Source of the DNA: an uncultured Treponema sp.
Lineage (GTDB): Bacteria > Spirochaetota > Spirochaetia > Treponematales > Treponemataceae
Assembly: GCA_947176045.1 (NCBI GenBank)
Contig: CAMWPF010000035.1
Coordinates: 1-9,866 of the forward strand
Reading direction: 5' to 3'
Length of the DNA stretch: 9,866 nucleotides
A model generated the notes under the pieces. That model was not told the DNA's origin. It did no database searches and saw only the letters and a list, made by a program, of their open reading frames with translations. Both the position numbers and the translations under genes were made by a program. Position 1 is the stretch's first letter, and each line of letters opens with the position of its first letter. Shown one piece after another: positions 1 through 6,195 of this stretch.

Positions 1-1038
1 GACGGTAACAAGCACCTGCATGATCCTGAACGTCACCAGCACCTGCGTCGGAGACCAGCCGCGGTTCTTCCGCATATGGTCGTGGAGCGGAAACCGCACC
101 GTCTCAAAAATGCGGATTTTGAAGAACCGCAGCAGCGCGACTTTGAGCAGCCCCATGCCGCCGTTGAGGAAGATGATGGACGACGTCGCAAAAATCAGCA
201 GCGGATTTCCGCTGGCAAGCACGCCGATTCCGATGAAGAATCCGAGCGCGCGGCTTCCGGCGTCGCCCATGAGGACGCTGCTCGGAAACGCGTTGTGCCA
301 GAGGTACCCCATGAGCACTCCGGCGAGCGAAAACAGCATGAGCGCCCATTTCGCGCCTTCCGTCAGATGCGGAACAAGCAGGTACGCCGCGATGTCCTTG
401 TGTCCGAGGATGAAGTAGAAGACCGTTCCGAGCGTCAGCAGCGCGATGAGGACAAGCGTTCCTGAAAGCCCGTCCACGCCGTCAGTGCAGTTCGTCGTGT
501 TGATGGAAGCCCACAGCAGGACGACGCCGACAACGATATATACGGCGGGATGCACCGCCACAGGATGCGCGATGAACGGAAACCAAAAATACACCGCGCC
601 GTCTTCTGAAAACTTCATCTGGTACATATACAGCAGCAGCACGGCGGCGAGGCTCAGCAGGAAGTCAAGCACCGCCTTGCGGTATTCCCCCCAGCCGGAA
701 GCGCTCCGGTCGTCCAGATAGCCGGAAAGCATGGTGAGCCACGTCAGAAGCAGGATTCCGCCTTGCAGCATTCCCATCGGCACGAACAAAATGCAGACGA
801 ACGCGAAGATCGTGATGAACACCGCGCCCGCGCCGGTCGGCTTGCCCTTCGCGGCTTCGGCGGACAGCGTGAATTCCCGTCCACGGTCGTGCGGCAGCAC
901 CGGATAGCATTTTGGAAGCAGCCGGAACGTCAGAAAAAAGCCGGAATACAGCGACAACGCAATCAGAACTGTATACGACTGCAACAAACGCGCCGGCCCG
1001 AAAAATTCCTGAACCGCAGCGCCAAGATAATAAAGCAT
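1..1038 (-). CDS. mraY: MraY, phospho-N-acetylmuramoyl-pentapeptide transferase (3' end cut by window)
   Basis: Integral membrane enzyme that transfers phospho-MurNAc-pentapeptide from UDP to undecaprenyl phosphate, making lipid I for peptidoglycan. The frame is open from an ATG at 1038 to base 1 (346 codons), so only roughly the last 20-30 residues of a normal-length MraY should be missing. Many hydrophobic segments are visible. Family motifs seen: a GKPTGAG loop (about 65-71), the Asp pair at 109-110 (YLDD), NCTDGVDGLSG (183-193) and MGDAGSRALG (257-266). The late cytoplasmic motif reads PLHDHMRKNRGWSP (317-330), where I remember HHH in E. coli. The start is supported by GAGG four to seven bases upstream and by the family-like beginning MLYYLG. 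The gene lies 65 bases downstream of the purH-like gene on the same strand and may be cotranscribed. No clear terminator or separate promoter is seen in that gap, only an A/T octamer run at 1083-1090. Confidence 0.95.
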   Translation of the reverse strand, partial: MLYYLGAAVQEFFGPARLLQSYTVLIALSLYSGFFLTFRLLPKCYPVLPHDRGREFTLSAEAAKGKPTGAGAVFITIFAFVCILFVPMGMLQGGILLLTWLTMLSGYLDDRSASGWGEYRKAVLDFLLSLAAVLLLYMYQMKFSEDGAVYFWFPFIAHPVAVHPAVYIVVGVVLLWASINTTNCTDGVDGLSGTLVLIALLTLGTVFYFILGHKDIAAYLLVPHLTEGAKWALMLFSLAGVLMGYLWHNAFPSSVLMGDAGSRALGFFIGIGVLASGNPLLIFATSSIIFLNGGMGLLKVALLRFFKIRIFETVRFPLHDHMRKNRGWSPTQVLVTFRIMQVLVTV

Positions 1039-1103
1039 ATTCCCCTCGTCATGCTGTTGGTTGCGCGCGCCACCCGCGCATTAAAAAAAATCCGCCGCGC
1101 CTT

Positions 1104-2708
1104 CTAGAACGACAGATGCCGGATTCCCGTGAAGACCATCGCAATTCCCCGTTCGTTGCAAAAGTCGATGAACGCGCCGTCTCCCTCTGTTCCACCGCTC
1201 TGGATGACAGCCTTGACGCCGATGTCCGCAATCCGCCGGATCCTGTCGTCGAACGGAATGCAGGAATCGCTTGCCAGTATTTCGGCGCTTGTGTCCGAAG
1301 AGGTAAGCCCGTTTTGCAGGCACCGCTCCGCGCCGCATACTGCGCCCTGCACCGCCTCGATTTTGTCCGTGCGGCCGGAAGCGACGCCGATGGCGGAAAA
1401 ATCGTTGACGACGACCGCGGCGTCTGACTTTGCGACCATCGCAAGCATCATGCCGAACGACATCGCGTCAATCTGCTGCTGCGTCGGCCGCGCCTTCGTC
1501 GCAATGTGCCACCGCTTGAAGAACTCCTTGTCGGGATGCTGCGCGACGATTCCGCCGTCAATCGAAAGGAATTCCAAATAGCGGCTGATTGTCCGGGAGG
1601 CGGTAACAAGCCGCACGTCCTTGCACTCCGCGAAAATCTGCCGCGCCTCCGCCGTGAAATCAGGCGCGACAATCGCACGCAGGCGCGACTTTGCGATTTC
1701 CTGCGCCGTTCCGCCGTCGATCACCGCGTTGCACCCAAGCACTTCGTCGCCGGAAAAATACGGCATACACCGGAAGATTTTGAGATACGCGTCGCAGACA
1801 TTCGAACCAAGCGCGGCGCAGACAAGGGTTCCGTTCCTGACGGCGGCCACGAAGACCGAGCCGGAGGCGGGCGTAAACCGCGTCGTAAAGCTGTTGCCCT
1901 CGCCGTCCGTCGTCTCCACGACCAGCTGCTTCCGTATGACGTCCTGAAAGAAGCTGACCGCCTTCCATGCGGCAAAATAATTGACGATGATTGTTCCGTC
2001 CAGTTCCCGTCCCTGGATTTTCTTCATGCCGGACAGCGCGCCGACTGCATCATCCAGCGAATACAGGCACGCCGGCTGCTGTTCATTCATGCCGTGGTGC
2101 AGGCGCTGGATTTTTTTAAGGGGCGCCATGAAGTATTCCGGAAAATCCACAAATCCGTTGTCTGCAAGGATGGAAATGGAAGCCGCCGCGTCATACGCGG
2201 ACGTATAGTTCAGCGCCTTTCCCGCAAGATACAGCCGGAACGACCGCTCTACCGAACCGATTCTCAGCTGGTCGACCGCCTCCTGATAATCCGCCGGATC
2301 CGTCAGGACAAGCACGTTGTCATAGTTTTTTGCCGCCGCACGGATCAAGGAAATCCGCTTGAGGTCGATGCCGCATTCCGTGATGGACTCCTTCAAGAAA
2401 TCGCCTGGACTGGCGCCGCCGATCCTGACGTTGATGCAGACCAATGAAACCTGAGTGCCGCCACCGAACCGGCCTTCCTCCGCATTCTGCCGGGAGGAAA
2501 AAACCATGTCCATAAGATGGATGAACGCGTCGCCCTGCTTCAAGGGCGCATCGATTGCCTTTTCCACGGAAACCGGAACGCCGTGCGCCGTCAGAAATTC
2601 CGCCGTCGCGCCGGAAGAAGCAATCTCCCAGTCCGATTGAACCAGGAATTCCGCCAGCGGAAGCACCTGCTCCGTATTGTCCGTGTATATAATCGCACGA
2701 TGTTTCAT
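1104..2708 (-). CDS. PurH-like protein (AICAR formyltransferase/IMP cyclohydrolase fold), probably catalytically altered
   Basis: The 534 residues match the length and order of bifunctional PurH, which performs the last two steps of IMP synthesis. N-terminal similarity: RAIIYTD (4-10), SSGATA (31-36) in place of STGGTA, and IRAAAKNYDNV (122-132). C-terminal similarity: KARPTQQQ (405-412), KSDAAVV (427-433), SDSCIPF (480-486), VIQSGGTEGD (501-510) and AMVFTGIRH (523-531). Key signatures are absent or changed. The IMP cyclohydrolase GRVKTLHP is not found in 55-85. DIGGP before RSAAKN is lost. RYGENPHQ reads LHHGMNEQQ (203-211). The formyltransferase KHANPCG catalytic Lys-His is missing around 289-298. 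KSNA became KSDA and GAGQ became ASGR (443-446). The frame is long and intact, so this is not an obvious pseudogene. It may be a paralogue with a changed activity or a nucleotide-binding regulator. The start is fixed because conserved sequence begins at residue 4. The promoter sits directly against the ATG, with no Shine-Dalgarno. Confidence 0.85.
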   Translation of the reverse strand: MKHRAIIYTDNTEQVLPLAEFLVQSDWEIASSGATAEFLTAHGVPVSVEKAIDAPLKQGDAFIHLMDMVFSSRQNAEEGRFGGGTQVSLVCINVRIGGASPGDFLKESITECGIDLKRISLIRAAAKNYDNVLVLTDPADYQEAVDQLRIGSVERSFRLYLAGKALNYTSAYDAAASISILADNGFVDFPEYFMAPLKKIQRLHHGMNEQQPACLYSLDDAVGALSGMKKIQGRELDGTIIVNYFAAWKAVSFFQDVIRKQLVVETTDGEGNSFTTRFTPASGSVFVAAVRNGTLVCAALGSNVCDAYLKIFRCMPYFSGDEVLGCNAVIDGGTAQEIAKSRLRAIVAPDFTAEARQIFAECKDVRLVTASRTISRYLEFLSIDGGIVAQHPDKEFFKRWHIATKARPTQQQIDAMSFGMMLAMVAKSDAAVVVNDFSAIGVASGRTDKIEAVQGAVCGAERCLQNGLTSSDTSAEILASDSCIPFDDRIRRIADIGVKAVIQSGGTEGDGAFIDFCNERGIAMVFTGIRHLSF

Positions 2709-2714
2709 TCGCCC

Positions 2715-2743
2715 ATAGTAGCAAAATTCCAGCTATAATTCAA
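2715..2743 (-). promoter_or_regulatory. Promoter of the purH-like gene, predicted leaderless
   Basis: On the minus strand TTGAAT (2743-2738), a 17-base spacer, then TACTAT (2720-2715), preceded by TGC as an extended -10. Six bases (GGGCGA) separate the -10 from the ATG at 2708, so the usual +1 position falls on the A of the start codon. No Shine-Dalgarno lies between. The -35 overlaps the plus-strand TATAAT of the divergent ydbC promoter. Confidence 0.7.
2734..2739 (+). promoter_or_regulatory. Candidate -10 element for ydbC
   Basis: A perfect TATAAT on the plus strand between the divergent genes predicts transcription from about 2746 and a leader of about 108 bases before ydbC. No convincing -35 lies 16-18 bases upstream and there is no TGn extension, so the call rests on the hexamer and its position. 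It overlaps the -35 of the opposing purH-like promoter, so the two would compete for polymerase. Confidence 0.45.
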
Positions 2744-2809
2744 TGAAGAAGCCGCACCGAAGCAAAATTCGATTCACGGAACGCCGTCCGGCTCCGATAA
2801 TGAAACAGG

Positions 2810-2842
2810 AATCCGCATCCGCGGGAAAGCGGCGGATTTTTT
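2810..2842 (+). terminator. Terminator-like hairpin (possible attenuator) in the ydbC leader
   Basis: AATCCGC (2810-2816) pairs with GCGGATT (2832-2838). An inner CGC (2820-2822) pairs with GCG (2829-2831) around a GGGAAA loop, leaving a 3-base bulge ATC at 2817-2819. A run of six T (2837-2842) follows. ATCCGC occurs twice in tandem (2811-2816 and 2817-2822), so either copy could form the 5' arm. The ydbC Shine-Dalgarno GGAGG (2843-2847) begins directly after the T run. This is the shape of an intrinsic terminator in the mRNA leader; it could attenuate transcription or hinder ribosome access. No antiterminator partner was identified. Confidence 0.5.
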
Positions 2843-2853
2843 GGAGGAACTGC

Positions 2854-3072
2854 ATGGCAGATGATTTTTCATTTGAAATCACAGAAAAAATCGGCGTCAT
2901 CTCGGAAGGAAAAGGCGGCTGGACGCTGGAACTGAACAAGGTGTCGTGGGGCGGCCGTCCGGCAAAATTCGACCTGCGCAGCTGGGCGCCCGACCATCAG
3001 AAGATGGGGAAGGGAATCACCCTTACGGAAGGCGAGCTGAAATCCCTCGGCGAAATCATCGCCGCGCTGTAA
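2854..3072 (+). CDS. YdbC/PC4-family single-stranded nucleic-acid-binding protein
   Basis: A 72-residue protein of the bacterial PC4-like (YdbC) family, whose known members are small dimeric ssDNA-binding proteins related to eukaryotic coactivator PC4. Recognisable features are the N-terminal strand FSFEITEKIGVISE (5-18), GGWTLELN (22-29), VSWGGRPAKFDLRSW (31-45), and the closing helix with GKGITLTEGELKSLGEII (53-70). The length is normal for the family. The ATG at 2854 was chosen because GGAGG lies at 2843-2847 and homology starts at once. The same frame is open back to an ATG at 2743, but that extension is not family-like and would start before the predicted transcript. The gene stands alone on the plus strand, head-to-head with the purH-like gene and tail-to-tail with holA. 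Its role here (transcription, repair or replication) cannot be told from sequence. Confidence 0.9.
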   Translation: MADDFSFEITEKIGVISEGKGGWTLELNKVSWGGRPAKFDLRSWAPDHQKMGKGITLTEGELKSLGEIIAAL

Positions 3073-3100
3073 ACAGAACGGCGCGCCGCTACAGCGCGGC
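3061..3100. repeat. Inverted repeat across the convergent ydbC and holA stops
   Basis: GCCGCGCTGT (3061-3070) and ACAGCGCGGC (3091-3100) are perfect 10-base complements, with the palindrome GGCGCGCC near the middle of the 20-base loop. Each arm encodes the end of one protein (Ala-Ala-Leu-stop in both ydbC and holA). It could act as a U-less bidirectional terminator, or simply reflect the identical C-terminal tripeptides. Confidence 0.5.
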
Positions 3101-4108
3101 CGCCTCATATTCCGCACAGAACGCGCCCTTCTTCACGACGACCTCGTACAGCATCTTCTGGAGCAGCACGTCCTCCAGAACGCTACCGCCGGAGCGGATC
3201 TCCATGTCCGCCGCCGCAAGGACGGACAGAACAGCCGCCGTCTGTCCGGGCGTCCACACCCGGGCTGCACGCCCGTACTGCGCCCGCAGCTTTTTGCTCG
3301 CAAAGCCGTTCGTCTTGAGGGAAAAATCGTCGACCGTTCCGGCGGCCTCCAGCTTCTGCCAGAGGGCGAGCCGGCGGAAGCACGACGCAAGCCCGGCAAT
3401 AATCATGACCGGCGAATTTTCCTTGGAAAGCCGTATCTTTTGCAGAATTTCAAGCGTCCGGCCGAACACCGCCTCCGCCGGAGACGCGCCGTCCGCCGCT
3501 GCCGCAAACAGCGTGAACGCCGACTCCTCTCGGTTGTGCGCCAGAATCGCGTCCACGTCCTCCGCCGAAATTTCATGCTCGGGCGGAAAGCAGAGGAAGA
3601 AGCGGCTGCATTCCTGCCGGAGCGCCTCCGTGTTGTTCTCCACCAGCTCCAGAACGGATTCCGCCGCGCCGTCCGCAATCCGGTATCCGTTCCGGCTGAA
3701 AAACTGCTTCAGCCACGGAAGCTTGCGGTCCTCGAACATCTCCCAGAAGACCTTCTTGTTCTTCGCAGGAACAGCCGTTTCGATTTTTGAGTCGATGGAA
3801 ACGGCGTCGGAGACAAGGATGAGGACCGAGCTTTCCGCGGAGGACGACGCAATCCACGACGTGATGACCTCCACCTCGTCCTTTTTTTTGACGGCGTCGG
3901 CGTTCTTCACGACGACGCAGGTCGCGTCCGAAAAAAGCGGCTCGTTTTCCAGAACCGCCATGTACTCAGCCGCCGGCGTCTCCGACGCATAGAACAGGTA
4001 TTCCTCGACCTGCCCGAACCGCTTTTTGAGCGCCTGCTTGACGGCGAGAACCGCGTCGTTGCGCTCGCCCGCCTCCGGGCCGGTGTACAGATAGACTGCG
4101 GCAGGCAT
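3089..4108 (-). CDS. holA: DNA polymerase III delta subunit
   Basis: Delta is the clamp-opening subunit of the clamp loader, which places the beta sliding clamp on DNA at replication forks. At 339 residues the length is typical. Features seen: the N-terminal AAA+-like strand and loop VYLYTGPEAGERNDAV (5-20), the segment LFSDATCVVVKNAD (58-71) corresponding to the family's strand with aromatic/acidic neighbours, and the alpha-helical collar domain near the C-terminus (the LRAQYGRAARVW and AAADMEIRSGG regions, then LEDVLLQKML). As usual for delta, no Walker A motif is present. The ATG lies two bases after the lexA TGA and lacks a strong Shine-Dalgarno, which suggests translational coupling. It is the last gene of the minus-strand cluster and converges on ydbC. 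The family is poorly conserved, so the call rests on overall pattern and length. Confidence 0.88.
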   Translation of the reverse strand: MPAAVYLYTGPEAGERNDAVLAVKQALKKRFGQVEEYLFYASETPAAEYMAVLENEPLFSDATCVVVKNADAVKKKDEVEVITSWIASSSAESSVLILVSDAVSIDSKIETAVPAKNKKVFWEMFEDRKLPWLKQFFSRNGYRIADGAAESVLELVENNTEALRQECSRFFLCFPPEHEISAEDVDAILAHNREESAFTLFAAAADGASPAEAVFGRTLEILQKIRLSKENSPVMIIAGLASCFRRLALWQKLEAAGTVDDFSLKTNGFASKKLRAQYGRAARVWTPGQTAAVLSVLAAADMEIRSGGSVLEDVLLQKMLYEVVVKKGAFCAEYEAAAL

Positions 4109-4110
4109 TT

Positions 4111-4722
4111 TCAGTAGGTGCGCACGATGCTGGACAGAATTCCGACGATGCGGACGTCCTGGCAGTAAATCGCCTGGAATGCCGGATTTTCCGGCTGCAG
4201 GCGGACGCGCGTCGACTCCCGGTAATAGCGCTTCAAGGTGATCGCATCGTCAAGCACCGCGACGACAATCTGCCCGTCGGTCGCCGCCGCGGCCTGCTCG
4301 ACGACGGCAAGGTCGCCTTCCAGAATCCCCGCGCCGATCATGCTCGTGCCGCGCACGCGCAGCGCGAAGTAGCTTCTTCCCGGACGTATGAACGGCTCGG
4401 TCAAATTGACGTAGCCGTCCAAATTCTCCTCGCACAAAAGCGGCTTTCCGGCGGCAACAGTGCCGAGCAGCGGCACCTTGCTGACGAACAGCTTCTGCGG
4501 CTTCTCGCGCTCGTCCACAAGAATCCGTATCGAACGGGAGCGCTTCTGCTCCGTCGTAAGGTAGCCCTTCTTCTGGAGCGCCGCAATGTGGTCCTGCACC
4601 GCACGCAGTGAAATTCCAAAATGCTCGCTGATTTCGCGGACAGTCGGCGGATAGACGTTCGCCTCCGTAAAATCGGCGATAAAAGACAGCACTTCCTTCT
4701 GTCTTTCTGTAATCTGCTTCAT
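4111..4722 (-). CDS. lexA: LexA repressor (SOS response)
   Basis: Transcriptional repressor that self-cleaves when stimulated by RecA filaments, derepressing DNA-damage genes. At 203 residues the length is normal. The N-terminal winged helix-turn-helix is evident: ITERQKEVLSFI (4-15), YPPTVREISEHFGIS (24-38), and a wing ending near KRSRSIRIL (60-68). The C-terminal S24 peptidase-like domain has the scissile Ala91-Gly92 in GTVAAGKP, catalytic Ser127 in RGTSMIGAGI, and Lys164 in ITLKRYY, so autocleavage should be intact. The usual RGDSM reads RGTSM. The start at 4722 lies 8 bases after the ptsH stop, with purine-rich sequence (GAGGAATAAGG) upstream. There is no room for an independent promoter right before it. 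I did not find a convincing Gram-positive-type or E. coli-type SOS box in the cluster, so autoregulation is unproven and the operator may be of another type. Confidence 0.95.
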   Translation of the reverse strand: MKQITERQKEVLSFIADFTEANVYPPTVREISEHFGISLRAVQDHIAALQKKGYLTTEQKRSRSIRILVDEREKPQKLFVSKVPLLGTVAAGKPLLCEENLDGYVNLTEPFIRPGRSYFALRVRGTSMIGAGILEGDLAVVEQAAAATDGQIVVAVLDDAITLKRYYRESTRVRLQPENPAFQAIYCQDVRIVGILSSIVRTY

Positions 4723-4730
4723 AGCACGCC

Positions 4731-4997
4731 TTATTCCTCTTCGAATTTGGATTCAAACAGCGCTTCGATTGCGGCGGCCGCCTCCTGCTCGTCGCCTCCC
4801 GCCACGCGGAGCTTCAGCATGGTGTTGTATCCCGCCGCCATCGTGATGACGCCCATGATGGACTTCGCGTTTATGGTCGTGTCATCACGCGAAAGAGTGA
4901 TTTCCGATTCAAATTTGTTCGCAGCTTGCGCGATAATCGCAGCAGGCCGGGCATGGATTCCTGCACGGTTCTTTACAGTAAGCAGTTTTTCAATCAT
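4731..4997 (-). CDS. ptsH: HPr phosphocarrier protein
   Basis: Small cytoplasmic phosphocarrier of 88 residues, the normal size. His15 in GIHARPA is the residue phosphorylated by enzyme I. Ser46 in INAKSIMGV is the regulatory site phosphorylated by HPr kinase, whose gene lies 58 bases upstream on the same strand. The C-terminus is acidic (ESKFEEE). AGAGGA close before the ATG serves as ribosome binding site. Retention of Ser46 beside hprK points to regulatory use. Treponemes are known for having HPr and HPr kinase with few or no PTS permeases. The 58-base gap to hprK holds a GC-rich palindromic stretch (GCGGCGCCGC) but no clear promoter, so it is probably cotranscribed with hprK and lexA. Confidence 0.96.
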   Translation of the reverse strand: MIEKLLTVKNRAGIHARPAAIIAQAANKFESEITLSRDDTTINAKSIMGVITMAAGYNTMLKLRVAGGDEQEAAAAIEALFESKFEEE

Positions 4998-5055
4998 ACA
5001 ATCCTCTTTGGTTCAAAATATGTCGTATGCCAGCGGCGCCGCCGCGCCGCGCGCA

Positions 5056-6045
5056 TCAATACAAATCATCGCTGCCGTAGTAAGCTTCCCTCGCCTTTCC
5101 GTTCTCAATCCATTTCAGGACATTCTGGTTGAATTCCCATGCCGAATGGCAGCCCATCTTCTTGAGGCGCTCGTTCATCGCCGCCGCCTCGATGATGATC
5201 GGGAGGTTCCGCCCCGGACGCACCGGAATGTCGGTCGCCGGAATGTTCACGCCAAGAATGGTTTCAAACTGCTGCGTCAGTCCGATGCGGTCGTACGCCT
5301 TCTCCGAATTCCATTCCTCAAGCCTGATGACGAAATTGATTTCCTTCTGCTCCAAAACCGCGCCGACGCCGTACAGCTGGGAAATGTTGATGATGCCGAG
5401 TCCGCGGATTTCCATGTGATGGTTGACAACCTCGTTCTCGCCGCGCCCGATCAGGGAATTGCCGTTGACGCACCGGACGGCGACGACATCGTCCGCAACC
5501 AGACGGTGTCCGCGCTCCACCAGCTCCAGCGCTGTCTCGCTCTTTCCGACCCCCGACTGTCCCGTAATCAGAATTCCGATGCCGTAGACTTCAACAAGGA
5601 CGCCGTGCATCGATTTTTGCGGCGCGAAGATGTTGGAAAAAATGCGGATGATGCGCGCGGAAAAATCCATCGTCGCCAGCGGCGTCTGAAGGATCGGACA
5701 GCACATCTCTTCCGCAAGCCGTATGAATTCCGCGCCCGGCTCCAATTCATACGAAAAGATGCAGCAGGGAATTTTATAGTTGAATATTGTCCGGATGTTT
5801 TCAAACTGATTGTTTTCGTGGAGCTTCGCAAGATAGGCGGTTTCGCCGCGTCCGAACAGCTGGACGCGGTCGCAGGCAAAATTATCGTAAAAGCCGGAAA
5901 GCGCAAGTCCGGGGCGGTTGATGTCGGGAACAGTAATCGCCCGCGGCAGGCCGCGCCGCCCGGCGATGCATTTCAACTGCAATGCGTCATAGCCGGGCAG
6001 ATCCAGTTCGAGCATGTCAAGGACTGTGAATTTCTTTTCCGCCAT
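5056..6045 (-). CDS. hprK: HPr kinase/phosphorylase
   Basis: Bifunctional enzyme that phosphorylates HPr on Ser46 and removes the phosphate in response to metabolic state. The 329 residues fit the family (about 310-330). The N-terminal domain begins FTVLDMLELDL (6-16). The catalytic domain has His147 in MHGVLVEVYG, the Walker A GQSGVGKS (162-169), the acidic pair Asp185-Asp186 in LVADDVV, the HPrK signature MEIRGLGIINI (211-221), and VRPGRNLPIIIE (275-286). The start at 6045 is preferred because the FTVLDMLEL strand is family-like. The frame is open back to an ATG at 6180, but that extra 45-residue leader looks unlike HPrK and would cross the promoter. No Shine-Dalgarno precedes the ATG, fitting the predicted leaderless transcript. 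It appears to be the first gene of hprK-ptsH-lexA-holA. Confidence 0.96.
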   Translation of the reverse strand: MAEKKFTVLDMLELDLPGYDALQLKCIAGRRGLPRAITVPDINRPGLALSGFYDNFACDRVQLFGRGETAYLAKLHENNQFENIRTIFNYKIPCCIFSYELEPGAEFIRLAEEMCCPILQTPLATMDFSARIIRIFSNIFAPQKSMHGVLVEVYGIGILITGQSGVGKSETALELVERGHRLVADDVVAVRCVNGNSLIGRGENEVVNHHMEIRGLGIINISQLYGVGAVLEQKEINFVIRLEEWNSEKAYDRIGLTQQFETILGVNIPATDIPVRPGRNLPIIIEAAAMNERLKKMGCHSAWEFNQNVLKWIENGKAREAYYGSDDLY

Positions 6046-6051
6046 AATTAT

Positions 6052-6080
6052 ACTATACACGGACGCGGACAAATGTTCAA
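6052..6080 (-). promoter_or_regulatory. Promoter of the hprK-ptsH-lexA-holA cluster, predicted leaderless
   Basis: On the minus strand TTGAAC (6080-6075), a 17-base spacer, then TATAGT (6057-6052). Exactly six bases (ATAATT) separate it from the ATG at 6045, so +1 is predicted at the A of the start codon. A TATAAT shifted by five bases (6052-6047) also exists, but its spacing to the -35 is 22 bases and it would start inside the gene. The rest of 6046-6195, between metA and hprK, is GC-rich with no clear gene or U-tract terminator. Confidence 0.75.
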
Positions 6081-6195
6081 TATAAAAGGCGTCCCTATGG
6101 CGCGCGCCGCCAGAAAACCGCAGGGCGAACGAACCGACGGCATGCAGGTCGGAACGAATTTCCGGCGCCCTGCCCTGCACCGACGGCGTCCGGCG

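Noticed and set aside
1079..1100. An intrinsic terminator between purH-like and mraY (A/T run near 1083-1090)
   Set aside because: The short GCGCG/CGCGC stem lies on the wrong side of the T-run for minus-strand transcription, and no other stable stem precedes it.
1506..2447. A 313-codon plus-strand frame antisense to the purH-like gene
   Set aside because: Arg/Asp-rich shadow translation with no recognisable motif; the opposite strand has full-length PurH similarity.
2743..2853. A 37-residue N-terminal extension of the YdbC protein
   Set aside because: The extension is basic and not family-like, includes the hairpin, and the ATG at 2854 has a good GGAGG.
6046..6180. A 45-residue N-terminal extension of HPr kinase
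   Set aside because: It is unlike the family, crosses the -35/-10 promoter, and the family-like N-terminus begins at 6045.
4111..6195. A LexA operator (GAAC-N4-GTTC or CTGT-N8-ACAG type) controlling lexA or the cluster
   Set aside because: No convincing match was seen by eye upstream of lexA or hprK. The only near match, GAAC-GGC-GTTC around 6215, has the wrong spacing and lies inside metA.
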